From positions 846,277 to 910,276 of the forward strand of contig JXTC01000046.1 of assembly GCA_002914845.1 (NCBI GenBank): a stretch of 64,000 nucleotides of DNA, in the 5' to 3' direction. Below are positions 11,040-23,164 of the stretch, in pieces. The notes under the pieces were generated by a model. That model was given only the letters and a program-made list of their open reading frames with translations, did not search any database and was not told the origin of the DNA. The stretch comes from Trema orientale. Its lineage: Eukaryota; Streptophyta; Magnoliopsida; Rosales; Cannabaceae. The position numbers and the translations under genes were made by a program. Numbering within the stretch: the stretch's first letter is position 1; each line of letters opens with the position of its first letter.

Positions 11040-12183
11040 TTGGTTTCCAGAAAACTAGTTTGGTTTTTTTTAGCAGAATACTCTATACGTAAGTAAATCA
11101 CAGGAAATAATAAAGGTTTCCTAGTAACCTGTATGATTTCCTTTTAGTTTAATGCTCTGTATATAAGTAAATTATAAGAAACCACAAAGATTTCTTGGAA
11201 ACCAGTTTAGTTTCTTTATAATAGAATACCATGTATGTAAGTAAATCACAGAAAATCAGTTTGATTTATGTGTAGCAGAATGTCTTGTATATAAATAAAT
11301 AACAGGAAACCAGTTTAGTTTCTTTTTAGTAAAATTTCCTGAATATAAGTAAATCACATGAAGTTACAAAGATTTTTTGAAAATCAGTTTGGTTTTTTTT
11401 TAGCGAAATGCCTTATACGTAAATAAATTATTGGAAACTACAAAGGTTTCCTAAAAATCAGGTTAGTTTCTTTTTAGCGGAATGTCATGTACGTAAGTAA
11501 ATCACAAGAAACCTTTGGAAACTACAAAGGTTTCCTAGAAACCAGTTTGATTTCCCTATAACAAAATATCATCTGTGTAAGTAAATCATAGGAAGTCTTT
11601 GGAAACCATAAAGGTTTCTTAGAAACTAATTTAGTTTCCTTATAACAAAATGCCTTGTATGTAAATAAATCACAAAAAACTAAAAAAGTTTCTAGGAAAC
11701 CAGTTTGTTTTATGTGTAGCAGAATATCTTGTATATAGGCAAATCACAGGAAACTATAAAGATTTCATAGAAACCAGTTTGATTTCTTTTTAGCAAAATT
11801 TCTTGTACGTAAATAAATCACAGGAAACTATAAAGTTTTCCTTTTAGCAAAATTCCATGTACATAACTAAATTACAGGAAACTACAAAAGTTTCCTGAAA
11901 ACTAGGTTGGTTTTTTTTTTTTTTAAGCAAAATGCCTTGTATGTAAGTAAATCACAGGAAATTTTTGAAAACCATATATATTTCCTGGAAAATAGTTTAT
12001 TTTCCTTTTAACATATTGTCCTTGACGTAAGTAGATCACATGAAACCACAAAGATTTCCTAAAAACCAGTTTGGTTTCATTTTTGCAGAATGTTTTATAT
12101 GTAAGTAGATCATAGGAAACTGCAAAAATTTCCTAAAAACCAGTTTGGTTTCCTTTTAGCAGAATGCCAAATAACTAATTTGG
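11040..12183. repeat. Degenerate minisatellite of about 70-95 bp units
   Basis: Roughly a dozen diverged units. Each contains a GGAAACC...AAAGGTTTCC fold-back pair, AACCAGTTTGGTTTCC, AGCAGAATG, TTGTAYGTAAGTAAATCAC and AGGAAAC in that order. The GGAAACC/GGTTTCC pairs make every unit potentially hairpin-forming. The same units occur in inverted order at 33.63-34.01 kb and singly at 2262-2320. Confidence 0.75.
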
Positions 12184-12191
12184 TTTCTTAG

Positions 12192-12449
12192 TAGAGGTGG
12201 CAAAATGGGTGGGTCGGTCGCCTGGCCCAAAAAGGAAAAATAAAGCCTGGATCTAGCCCGTTGGCCTGTCGGGCTCCTAGGCGAGCCAAGACAAGGCTGG
12301 GCTGGCCCGCTCTAGCCCTTTTTTTTTTTCTTTTTTCTTTTTTTAACAATAAGGGCCCCCAAAAAAAGTTATGGGCCCTTAAAAAAATGGTTGCCATGGT
12401 AATGGGTCCCGGGCTGTCCCGTTAGGCCCGACCCAAATTACCACCTTTA
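12192..12449. mobile_element. 258-bp hAT-type MITE nested in the Mutator-like element
   Basis: Ends TAGAGGTGGCAAAATGGG and CCCAAATTACCACCTTTA form inverted repeats. A perfect 8-bp target duplication TTTCTTAG (12184-12191 and 12450-12457) identifies a hAT-type insertion. The interior is GC-rich (GGCCTGTCGGGCTCC and similar), in strong contrast to its host, and non-coding. It inserted after the minisatellite had formed. Confidence 0.85.
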
Positions 12450-12457
12450 TTTCTTAG

Positions 12458-13190
12458 TAATCAAATTGATTGCTCTAGTTGGTTTCTTATTACTAACTAA
12501 ATTAATTAGTAACCAACTTCTAGATTGGTTTCTGGTTACCAATAGAAATCAATTTGGATTGGTTTTTGGTTTCAAAAGTAACCATTAACCATTTTCTCCT
12601 AAAAAAAAAAAAGGACAGTAACCAGATTGGTTTCTCTACTGATTTCTGGTTATCAGTAGAAACTAATTTAGTTTGGCTTTCAGCTTCAAGAGTAGCCAGT
12701 AACTATTTGCTTAAAAGAGAAAAAAAATAAAAAATAAAAATTAGTAACTAATTTAGTTTCTCAGTAACCAGATTGGTTTATCAAGTTAGTTTCTCTTAAC
12801 CAAATTCGTAGCAAATTACTAACTTAGTTTTCGGTTACATGTAGGAACTAATTTAGTTTTTGGTTTCAAGAGTAGTTAGTAACCATTTCCTCAAAAGAAA
12901 GAAAGAAAAAAGCCAGTAACTAATTTGGTTTCTCAGTAGCTAGATTAGTTTCTCAAGTTGGTAACCACTTAAATTGCTAATTATTAGTTAATAGTAAAAG
13001 CTAATTTAATTTCTCGATTTCACTAACTAAGTTAACAAAATTGGTTATTGATTTGCAATAATTAATTTTGTTATTGGTTTCTAATTCTGAATAATCGATT
13101 TCTAATTCTGAATAATCGATTTCGTTACTACTAATAACTAGAAACTATAGAAACCAAATAGCAATCATAAGCCAATAACCAAAAAAACGT
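12458..13190. repeat. Second degenerate repeat zone (TTGGTTTCT/TTACCAG motifs)
   Basis: Diverged units alternating TTAGTTTCTCAGTAACC, AGATTGGTTTCT and AAACTAATTTAG. These appear to be derived from the same building blocks as the neighbouring minisatellite but with another period. Confidence 0.6.
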
Positions 13191-13673
13191 GGTAACTATA
13201 AGTTCTTCCGCTTAGAGAATATATATATATATATATATAAAATAATAGGTTACTAAGTATTTGTTTTTGCTAAAATAGTTATTTACCCATATAACCTAGA
13301 AAAAAAAAATGCGAGTAAACTAATGGATTTTCATTTTCTCAAATAATAATTAAAAAAATACATATGTTTTTCTCGTTCCATAAAGATTAAAGGAAAAAAA
13401 ATAGTTTCTTGCATCTCTAAGAAAAAAAATGTAGTTATTTTTGTCATAAGAAAGGGAAAAAAAAAGAGTTAATATTTTCATTTATTAAAAAAAAAAGCAA
13501 AAACAGAAAAAGATTTTTTTTTTGAAAAAAAAAAAGAGCAAAAGAAAAAGATAGTATAAAGGAAAAAGTATTAGAAAAAAAGAAAAAGAAAAAAATAAAA
13601 ATAAAAAAAAACATAAAAAAGAGAAAAATAAATGAAGTAAGAAAGGAAAAGAGAAAAAAAAAGGGAGACCTGT

Positions 13674-13735
13674 GATTTGAACCATCAATCGTATCCTTAA
13701 GGATACTAGAAAAACACGCTAGCCATCAGACCATG
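13674..13735 (-). repeat. tRNA-like module, right arm of the Mutator-like element
   Basis: On the minus strand it reads ATGGTCTGATGGCTAG (A-box-like, about 13719-13734), then a perfect 16-bp palindrome GTATCCTTAAGGATAC (13691-13706), then the consensus B box GGTTCAAATC (13674-13683). A T-run follows just downstream. The head resembles the tRNA-Glu D-arm. It points toward the centre of the element, mirroring the left module. Confidence 0.45.
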
Positions 13736-13945
13736 TCTTTCATCCTTTGTTATGCACAATATTTATTACATAAATTATTTAACAAATGAGAACTTATTTA
13801 CGAAAATACCACTGCGTTTTAGATGTCGTACTTTTTAGAATTTTCTTTTAGAAAAGTCATATAAAAGTTGAATAATTTTTTAAAACCGTAATTTTAGAAT
13901 TATTTTTTGAAAAATCGTATTGCGTGTCATTTACCCATTTCTTTT

Positions 13946-16004
13946 CTTAGCAGAGACATCTCCCTAGCCCATAAATATGGCCTTTCATTTGGAGGAAATT
14001 AGGCCATACACAGCCTTTTTTGAAAGGTTTTGAAAAATACAATAAGTTCATTTTTTAGGACATCCTTGATGTTCCTAAAAATGCCATTTTTAAAAAAAAT
14101 TTACAATAGGTCATTTTGGCCTAAGTTAGTCCTATCCATATCATTTTTCCTATTTGTAAACCAAAACACACCAATGAGCGACGGAAAGAAATAAGAGAGA
14201 AAGAAAGATAAAGAAAAGAAATAATTGAGTAGAGAATTCTCGCATATCAATATTTGTATTGGCATTTATATTCTTGTCTCTAATATTTTATTTACACACA
14301 TAACAATTATATACGAGCCAACCTTTTTGTGCTTTTCAAAAAAAGAGAAAAAATTATCAGTTTTGAGAGAGAAAAAATAAACTGGTGTGGTCCTAAGTTT
14401 TAGGCCTAATATTTCAAGCTGCATTCGTCTCCACAGGACATGTAATCGCACACAAATCTAATTCTAAGGTGCCTCCATACTTTCTAGGCTTATCCAAAGT
14501 GCCTCTATACTATATACCTTATGACTAAATTTTTAGTAAGCCTATATAAATATGTGAAAACTTTGCTTCCTTTTCTCATTTTCAATATTGCCCCATTGAT
14601 GATGTCTCGAAAGAATGAGCCAAAACAAAAGATTTCATTATCATCTTCTTTCTAGACGGCGAACGACTTTTCTCGACCTTCAGATGCTTATATTGGGCAT
14701 GGGAGAAGGAAAAATCAATGTGAGTTCATCGAGAACAATGACAGTCTCCATATAGAAAAATGAAAACGTAGTAAGGACCTACTCACAAACATTATCTGAT
14801 TAAATATGAATTACTAGACACTACAATACATATCTCTTCTCTTCTGAGGAACAACATATGTGAACGTTTTGAGTGCCATTGAGTTCTGAAAGAAAAATCA
14901 CCGTATTAGTAAACTACACTATTTTATAGGTCCTTTTAGAAGAAAAATATTGTGGTCCAACAAATTCAGGGTGTCCAAAAATACTTTAACCACTCCAAGA
15001 AAAAGAAATAAACTAGGAGCATCAAATATTATAGACATGGCACAAACATTAATACAAGTGCAACGTAATTTCTAGGTATCGATGGTACTGTTAATGACAC
15101 AATATAAATATATATCATATTATCGTACATAATAATATCAACATATCACATTCGGACTTGCCTATATATGACTTGTATGGCCACTATACCGTTTTATTAG
15201 CCAAGGCTCAAGATATTTTACAACAATATCGTATTCATTCTCATTATAAAATTTTTTTGGGAATAATTAGAGCGTGACTTCATGCTACAACATGAATATA
15301 TATACAATTACCAAAATGTGATGCATGCTTTGCAAAAAATTAAGATTGATGTTGAGTTCAATTTAGATACAAAAAAAGAACAAACGACTTTTTATACGTA
15401 CATTGGAAAATAGTTGAATTCAGAAAATAAAAGTTGTCAACAAAAAAGCTCCTTAACATATGAATTTTACATGGAGTTATTATTAAAAAAAAAAAAATGA
15501 AAGTACTCATTGAATTTCTAGCTATATCAAATAAAATATTTGGTTTCTAGCAATAAAAACTTTGAGTTTTTAGTTATATCGAATAAAACTTTGTGATTTT
15601 GAAATCTAGTCAAATTAGGTTCAAAACAACTATTTGATCAAAATTTTGTACAAGAACATATAGCATGATTAAGAAACAAATTCACTTTTTTCAGTTGTAT
15701 CATACTTTTAAAAGAAAATGATAAAAGGAATAAGGAAACCACGGTCCATCAAAAACAAATTTAGGTAACCAAAAGAATGAAAACAGTTGATCGTGGCAAT
15801 TATGATATTAAATCAAAGCCCAGTTGATCTTGATTAATGTCTGAAGCCAATTTTGGGAAGAATAGCGGATATATCTACGTGTCATGAATCCCAGGCACGG
15901 ACAAAATCATGTAGACAAGTTGTCAATATTTCAATCATATCAATTCGAAAGGGAACAGTTCCGTTTACAAATGTGATTGACATTTTAGATAGTTTTTTAG
16001 TTTA
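13946..16004. other. Intergenic AT-rich DNA
   Basis: No gene, tRNA or defined transposon was recognised over 2 kb on either strand. The longest reading frames here are short and of AT-driven composition. Confidence 0.5.
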
Positions 16005-16012
16005 GTTTATAC

Positions 16013-16722
16013 TAGGGTGTGTTCATGGCCGGTTTGGACGGTCTAAATCGTCACCAGAAATCAATCCGAATATGCGGTTTGGCCGGTTTATCAATTCGTG
16101 CGGTTTGAGTTTGTCGATTCAAACCGGCCAAACTGCACCTATATTTTTGCGGCCGGTTTGAGCGGTTTCCGCGGTTTGAAAACTTAAAAAATTTGAATTA
16201 ATACAATATCAACTAAGCTCATATCATAATCATATTTTATCTAAAATATAAAGTCCAAATATAAAACGAAACTATAACATAGTTAAAAGCTATAACCAAA
16301 TCGAAAGTCATAGTAAACTTAAATTTTAGTTACAACTTACAACTTAATCAAATTGAATAGTAAACTTAAAGTCTTTAATCTTAAACATATCATAACAATA
16401 AGACTTAAAGTCTAAAATATCATAAGAGTCTTAAGTAACATAGTCCTAAATAAGCTAAGAGTAATCATTACTCAATTAGAATGAATGAGCTTAAATTTTT
16501 AACTATTAATATACATTTAAAAAAAATACATATACAAACTTATTAGCCGGTTCGGTTTGAATCCAACCGAATTTTTCTAAAACCGAAAATCAAACCGGCC
16601 AAGTCGGTTTTCATATTTTCTAATCCGTAACCGGCCATTTAAGAAAAAAAACCACACGGATTAGGCGGTTTGGATTGGATTGGGCGGTTTCCACGGTTTG
16701 ACGGTTTTTTTGAACACCCCTA
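16013..16722. mobile_element. 710-bp hAT-type MITE with CGGTTTG-rich ends
   Basis: Termini TAGGGTGTGTTCATGG and TGAACACCCCTA are inverted repeats. A perfect 8-bp target duplication GTTTATAC flanks it (16005-16012 and 16723-16730). About 150 bp at each end are packed with GGCCGGTTTG, GCGGTTT and AACCGGCC motifs; the middle is AT-rich and non-coding. Confidence 0.85.
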
Positions 16723-16730
16723 GTTTATAC

Positions 16731-19387
16731 TGTCAAATTATGCTTGTGCAAATATCTTAATTATATCCGCACCACAAAAAAAAAAAAAATCTTATTTATA
16801 TGAAATAGTATCGCCTAGTTTTGGTAATTTATTAAGATGCTACAACACTACAAGTTACAATTTATACCTTTTCTTAAATGCACTTTTACACACGACTCAA
16901 AAATTTTATAAATTTAATTATGATCTAGATGTTTTTTTTTTAATCATAATTACAGCAGGCACATTAATACCGGACTAGCCCAAATTCTGAGATCTATTTA
17001 ATAGAAAAAAAAAAATTAGTTCGTTTGCAAAATGAATTCTTTTATTTGGGACATTATATATCCCATTTTATAACTCGACTACCTTTGACCATGCCCGAAA
17101 TGTTTGTCAGACCATTAAAATGTCCTAATGTTTTTGAAAAGTGGGGTATTTTCCAAAAGATACTATTAAAATGGTCTATTACATATAATTTCATAAAATT
17201 TTATACGTTTTGATATGAGCATTTGCATTTGGTTTGATTCATGGAAGATGTTTGATCATTGGGTTGGCCAATAATAGTCTTGCTAGCTGGAGCCTTCAAT
17301 AATTAAGTCCGGCATGAAAAACAGCGATTAGAAATATTTCCATTCGTTTAAATGTCTCATTATAATCAAACTCAAGGGCATGGATAGTAATATTTGACCT
17401 TAGTTTCAATTAGTGTTCGTTAAACTTCGAAACCTAGTGGTGGGACATAATTTTGTCCAGATGACTAATCCAAGTTCAATCATGTTTTTTGAAGCTATTA
17501 CTTCTAATGGTAAAATTAGGTTGTCAATCATATTTCAAAAAAAAAAAAAAAAAAGTTGTCAATCTAAAGCTGTAAAGCAAAAGGACAAAAATGTCAATTT
17601 TATCGCTCTCAAAATTTAAGCAGTCAGAGAGAAGCAATTGTTTCCAGATATGATCAACAATGTTGATATCGAATATATATTACGAAAATCAGGAAATTTT
17701 TCTTAAAACATATTGTATTATTTACGCTAGTTTGTGTCCAAGATAAAATAATATACATGTTCTACACACTAATAAAAGGGGCTATTTTGCACAAATTTTT
17801 TAAAAGGAGCGTATTCCTTAAAACACACTTATATTTTGCCAAAAAAAAAAAAAAAACCCCTATTTTGTTGAATACAATACGACATGAATTATAACTAGTA
17901 TGAGAAAACCGCCAAACTCAATTATTAGCAAAAATTAAACCCCACTTTATTTGTTTATTTTTAAAATTTTTATTTTATTTTATTTTTTTCTTATTTGATA
18001 CCCCAAAAGAGTTTTGAGTATGAATTGTATTTTTGGTCCAAAAATTATCTTTCCCAAAATATTGCACTTAAGTAGTTATAAATTTAGTTATTTATGTGCT
18101 TTATATAAGTGATTAATTTGATCCTTTTCCACAGTCGAACTACATGAAATGTGTAATTGAAATCCGCGGATGTTTAATACTCTTGTAATAGTTATGGTTA
18201 TCGAGGGGGCAAAAAAAGAAGGGGGAGGGGGGGAGAAAAAAAAAACAAATAAATAAGATTACTCAGTTTAACCTTTAAAATCTAGTAATTCACGACCAAA
18301 TTCTTCCATTAAATAATTGAAATTCTCTCTAATTCACGACCAAATTCTTCCATTCAATAATTGAAATTCTCTATGTTTTTCTTGAAAAACCACATGAATC
18401 GAAACCTGAATACTACAATAAAAATTCGGGTAGACACGGTAATTAATTCAAAGTCAAATTCTTCCTAAATTTATTTCGCTTTCACACAGAATATATTATT
18501 TTCTACCTTTTGTTTTGGAAAAAAGGCATTAATTTGGAATTTTTGCGATATTTTGTACTGAAAAAAAGTTTCCAAAAAGTTTTGTGGACATTTTGAAACA
18601 TTCTGGTGACATTATTGGTGCAACACTGATATATCTATCAATATCAACATTTATTTTTGTTTATTAATTTATAATCGCCATTGTATCGACATCAATACAT
18701 CCTCAAAATTATCGACATTTTACTAATATTTTACGTATATATACTCGAGAAAAAATTATTTATTCCCCAATAGTTATGCCAATCCTTTTAAGGAAACGAT
18801 AATTAACGCAATAATGTATCATGTTCCGATGTTTCAGTCCTGACAACAGCCCATGTTCGAAAGTCACTTATTGGTCTCCTAACCTCAAAGGCAGTGCGGA
18901 GGTGTGAAAAAGTAGGTTAGGTTCTTTCTTTCTTTTTTTTTTTTTAAAAATAAAATAACGTAGCTAACATACAAGTTCAATATTCATGTAATTGCGAGAT
19001 ATTAATTAGCTACTTTTTCTGGCAAACTTTAGTCAATCTAAAGTCAGTTTAATATTCAAATATGAGATAGTACGTACGTAGTAGCTTAACTTTTTCTTTT
19101 TTCGCCGTTTACTTCGAAGTAAAAAGGAAAGAAAAAAATAGAAGAGAATGTAATTTTGTAGAGAAATGAAATGAATGAGAGGGGACGTAGGTAGAAAGAT
19201 CAGTGCATATAATATAAACTTGAGTAGTAGTGAAGTTGAAGTTATTGTTGTAGTAAAAATATACTTTAGATTAAAAGGTAATGATATATGAATCTAAAAT
19301 CATTAATTAATTTGGACATACGTAACCTAAAATCAAGAAATTGATTAAAAATATACGTTGTCACATAATTAATATCATGTGTAGTTA
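16731..19387. other. Intergenic AT-rich DNA with a 44-bp tandem duplication
   Basis: No gene found. AATTCACGACCAAATTCTTC and the following bases are tandemly duplicated (18287-18330, 18331-18374) with very few changes. 17774-17850 begins with GGGGCTATTTTGCACAAA, which looks like a single Mutator-type terminus without a partner. Confidence 0.5.
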
Positions 19388-19462
19388 CAAACTCATGCAC
19401 ATAAGGACGTTCTTTATTAATTAGGTAGCAGAAGAAAAAGAAAAACAACGGCAGCCACAAGT
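19388..19462. repeat. 75-bp direct repeat, copy 1 (3' side of the CYP79 remnant)
   Basis: 72 of 75 positions match 22932-23006 in the same orientation. It lies about 130 bp beyond the P450 stop codon, so it may be 3'-UTR sequence of an ancestral gene copy. Confidence 0.8.
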
Positions 19463-19588
19463 AAAACGCACGACAATTATAAGGCCAACGAACATACATG
19501 TAGGAAAGTTATAATACCGAATATATATATATATACACACACACACGACGCATACACGTACGCACTAATTAACAAGTGATGAGATAGC

Positions 19589-22500
19589 TCAAGATGCATA
19601 TGACATAGACTTTAATAGAGAAAAATAGACACAAGGATTCAAGCGAGGCTTTGCATGGGCATACAAGGGCGTAGCCTTAAACAAGGACTTGGCCTCGCTC
19701 AAGTCGATCTTCTCCATGCCTTGTAGAATACTCCACGTGAAACCTTGCACAAGCCTTCCCAAAAGCATAACAGTCACGTTCGACCCCAGCCCCACCCCAG
19801 TGCACCCTCTCCTCCCCGTAGTGAAGCTGATGAAGCGCAGGTCGGCCTCCGCCAGGTCACGGCGGTTGTCGGCCAGGTGGCGGTCCGGGTCGAAGCCCAG
19901 CGGGTCATCCCAGACGGCGGGGTTGCGGCCGAGGCCGGGGCGGCTGAGCAGAATGCTGCTGCCCCTGGAGATGAAGTAGCCAGCGACTGTGCAATCGGCA
20001 ATGGAGACGTGGGGGAGATTGGAGGGCGCAACCGGGTGGAGGCGGACAGCTTCTCTTGCGCAGGCTATGATGTAAGGGAGGTGAGGGATGTCGGACTCTT
20101 GGAGGAGCCTGTCCTTACTGCCTACTACCCTATCCACTTCCTCCGTTGCTCTTCGGAGCATCTCTGGCTGGTTCAACATCTCGGATAGGGCCCACTCTGC
20201 TGCGCCGTATGGATTGTCTACTACAGTCTACAGCCAAAAACAGTTCCTGCTTTTTGCAATTTGCAATTACATATGTATATTCATTTGGATTCATTCATAG
20301 ATATATCATAACGTCCGTTCAAACTAACTAATGAGTGAGCATTATTGTAGGATGGAATTGGCCCCTACACTTTTGTGCGTGGTGGCTAATTGATGTGCCA
20401 GCATTGTAAAATTTCCATCATATGTACATACAATTGGCCCGTGCCCTTTTGTGCGTCGTTTTATTCATAAATAAAAGATAAATAAAGTAGAGATGACAAG
20501 ACACTTGCATAAAAAATGTATAACAAATAATATATATGACGTGTATTTTAATCAATTCTAATGTGGTGTATATTTTAATTATTTCTTATTTCGAAGTGGA
20601 GTCAAATTATATAAAACTATGTGATTAAAAATAATATAATTACAAGATTATGATGTCTCAATTTTTACTATAAATGAAAAGGTATCTTCGTCTAATTGTT
20701 CATAATATAATGTTAATATCTGGAATAAATAAAGTGTGTTTATGCATATATGCTATTGATTAGTTCTATAAATGTATTATTCTCCTTTTAATTTTTGATA
20801 TAATGTGATCAAAACATCAATATTTTAGTTTGACGTGAATTAGGATCATATAAAAATTAATCACAGAAACAATCCATCTTCATATTCTTGCTTAATTAAA
20901 TATGCAAGAATTAGGAGATGCAAATCATAATTAACCTAGCTATGTGGTGTTTTTTCTTTTTTTCTTTTTCCCTCTCCACTTGTTAACCGTACTAAGAAAT
21001 ATTCAAGTTATCAGTGCAAATAGAAACTAGTTATACATGAATTTAAGGGGACTAAAGAAAAGTAAATACTTTAAGAAATATTCAAGTTATCAGTGCAAAT
21101 AGAAACTAGTTATATATGAATTTAAGGGGACTAAAGAAAAGTAAAATATTTTAGTATTTTTTTCCAATATATATATAATAAGTCCATCAGTGTTACGATT
21201 ATGTAGCTAGAAATGTATAACTACTCAAGACATTCTGCTTTTAAACAAATGCTAATAAATTTACGAAAGACATACAAAAATATCTACTAATTTAAATGTC
21301 ATTGTGTTAGAATTTATTTTTTATTCTTAAAAATGAAAGTAATGAATGATATCTAAAAACTAAAGGCTATTTGATACAAAACCATCTGATGAATTCCAAA
21401 TTGAGTTGTAAAATTAATCCTAAACTCATTTTTTTGGAACAAAATTCTTGATGTTAGAGAATTTAGATTTTGTCACTCCTAATTGTAACAGAAGCCTTAT
21501 GTAGTGTGAAATCAAAAGATATAACTGGTATTTTAGATATTTTACTCATTTTCACCCAACAACTTGACATATATTTTTAATATATATTATACACATATTT
21601 GCTTATCACTAAATATAAAATCCTTATAATAATCATGAACTTTACATGTTTAAAAGTAAATTTTTAACTGAATAACATATACATATTATGTAAAAAAAAT
21701 CAATATTAATTTTTATATAACTAAGTTAAAAATCAAACCCTAATTTTAGTTTTAAAGTATAATTCAACTCAAGAAATCATAATATAATTAAAAGTGCATA
21801 ACATAACTACAATGAAATTATTTAAAAAAAAAACATTTTATGAGTCATTAATATAGTGTGAAAAGAAGTCAAAAAATCTTGTTTGGGTATTTAAATTTGG
21901 TGGAAGAGTAATGGCAACTAGTGCTAGTCAATGACCAGCAGAAAAATAATATTTTAATTAGGGAGTAGGCGACGCTAATCAATGTAATGCAATAAAGTCA
22001 TTGAAAAACCCAAAACATTCCTCTTTTTCTATAAGCTTCTTATAATTTTTGAATTAAATAGGAAAAAATGAAAAAAAAAAGAAGATGAAACTCTTTGAAA
22101 TACCAGTACTTATGTCCTTAATTTGACTTCACACTATGTGAAGCTTTCATTATGAAAAGGTGTGTCATAATAAATATTCTCAACACTAAGAGATTTTGCT
22201 GCAAAAAAATAAATTCAAGATTAATTTTACTAAATTAGTTAGAATTTTGTAGTTTTCGTATTAAATAGCCAAAATTAATTTAAAAAAAAAAAATCAAAGT
22301 GTGTGTACAATTAGCACATATTGACCTAGCTAGCTCACTGTGACTTGCGCTCGGACTTCTTCGTCGGACAAAAGTGGGTCCCCATAAGAAATATCCTTGA
22401 GCGAGATGAAAACATCAAGCAAGTCCTCAGGCTCCTTCCTCATCCCATATTCCCATCTCTGCATAGTCGAATTCTATCGTTGACTTCAATGGGATCTTGG

Positions 22501-22625
22501 TACTTGTTGATCACTTTCATGGCCTCATTAACCGTCTTCTGATGCCCATCTAAGTCCAGCCATTTCAACCACGGAAGGTAGTCCGAACACAGAAGGGATA
22601 TTATAGGTACTAACAAGGTTCTCTT
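19589..22625 (-). pseudogene. CYP79-type cytochrome P450 pseudogene (5'-truncated, frameshifted)
   Basis: CYP79 enzymes convert amino acids to aldoximes in cyanogenic glucoside, glucosinolate and aldoxime-volatile pathways. Exon 2 (19589 to about 20246) has the family features. An I-helix-equivalent DNP segment (VVDNPYGAAEWAL) replaces the usual Thr; the K-helix EAVR follows; then LHPVAPSNLPHVS, FDPDRHL and the haem loop FTTGRRGCTG with its Cys ligand. The exon starts GCAG|GAACTG, giving ELFLA, but about 7 extra bases (GTAGACT-like) then shift the frame. The 3' part of exon 1 lies at 22339 to about 22625: SDYLPWLKWLDLDGH, a frameshift near 22440, then EPEDLLDVFISLKD and RAQVT before donor GTGAGC. 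This matches the single intron position of CYP79 genes (QVT|ELxLA). The first two thirds of exon 1, including the membrane anchor, were not found. Exon 2 is markedly GC-rich compared with its surroundings. Family assignment is confident; it is not functional as sequenced. Confidence 0.85.
20993..21144. repeat. Tandem duplication (about 78-bp period) in the CYP79 intron
   Basis: TAAGAAATATTCAAGTTATC through AGAAAAGTAAA occurs twice in tandem (about 20993-21066 and 21071-21144) with one obvious substitution (ATACATG/ATATATG), so it is recent. Confidence 0.8.
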
Positions 22626-22931
22626 GAAAAAAATAAATATTTACTTTGTTTCTATTTTTTTAAATTTTTACTATAACTGACTAAAAACTAGAAGGAATAC
22701 TATTTTAACCAAAATGAAAACGTACAATAATTTAATTTTGTTTTTTTGTTATAGATTTATGTGCCCTAAAAAAACTTGGTACCTTGAGAGATACTTGAAC
22801 AATATAAGCGTATTATTTAATTTGAATGGTGAACATAAATATGTTAGATACTATTAGTAATTGACTAGAAACTAGAAGAAATATCGAGTTAAAATAGAAA
22901 ATATGAGAATAGTAACCTAAATGGATACATG

Positions 22932-23006
22932 CAAACTCATATACATAAGGACGTTCTTTATTAATTAGGTAGCAGAAGAAAAAGAAAAACAACGGCAGCG
23001 ACAAGT
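22932..23006. repeat. 75-bp direct repeat, copy 2 (5' side of the CYP79 remnant)
   Basis: Matches 19388-19462 with three differences. Together the copies bracket the P450 remnant. Confidence 0.8.
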
Positions 23007-23164
23007 GGAAACTGTATATAGTATAATTTTTTTAACTTTTTCACTAAAAACTGTATATAGTATAATTTCTCCGTAAAGCAATTGTTATAAATAAATAGAA
23101 AAAAATACTTAATGGATCGTGGCCTTTACATATATACATAGGAGTGATGGTAAATATATTTATT

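Larger units (their letters stand above)
10365..13936. mobile_element. 3.57-kb non-autonomous Mutator-like element
   Basis: Flanked by a perfect 9-bp target duplication ATTTCTTTT (10356-10364 and 13937-13945). The two ends, about 150 bp each, are diverged inverted repeats: both start GG, share a TTTTCAAAAAATAAT-like block and then a GTACGAC block. There is no transposase reading frame. The interior contains a left tRNA-like module, a T-rich tract, a degenerate minisatellite (about 11040-12183), a nested hAT MITE (12192-12449), a second zone of TTGGTTTCT-type repeats (12450-13190), an A-rich tract and a right tRNA-like module. Smaller relatives lie at 2094-2354 and 33.6-34.17 kb. Confidence 0.8.

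Noticed and set aside
11040..12183. Regularly spaced GTTTCC repeats resembling a CRISPR array
   Set aside because: Units are diverged, variable in length, lie inside a plant transposon, and have no unique spacers or cas genes.
10571..13735. Two tRNA genes
   Set aside because: Both segments have box-like motifs but no complete cloverleaf or acceptor stem could be drawn, so they are reported only as tRNA-like modules.
19689..20188. Long open frames on the plus strand (up to 147 codons) over the P450 exon
   Set aside because: They are antisense shadows of the GC-rich CYP79 exon; the minus-strand frame has all the P450 motifs.
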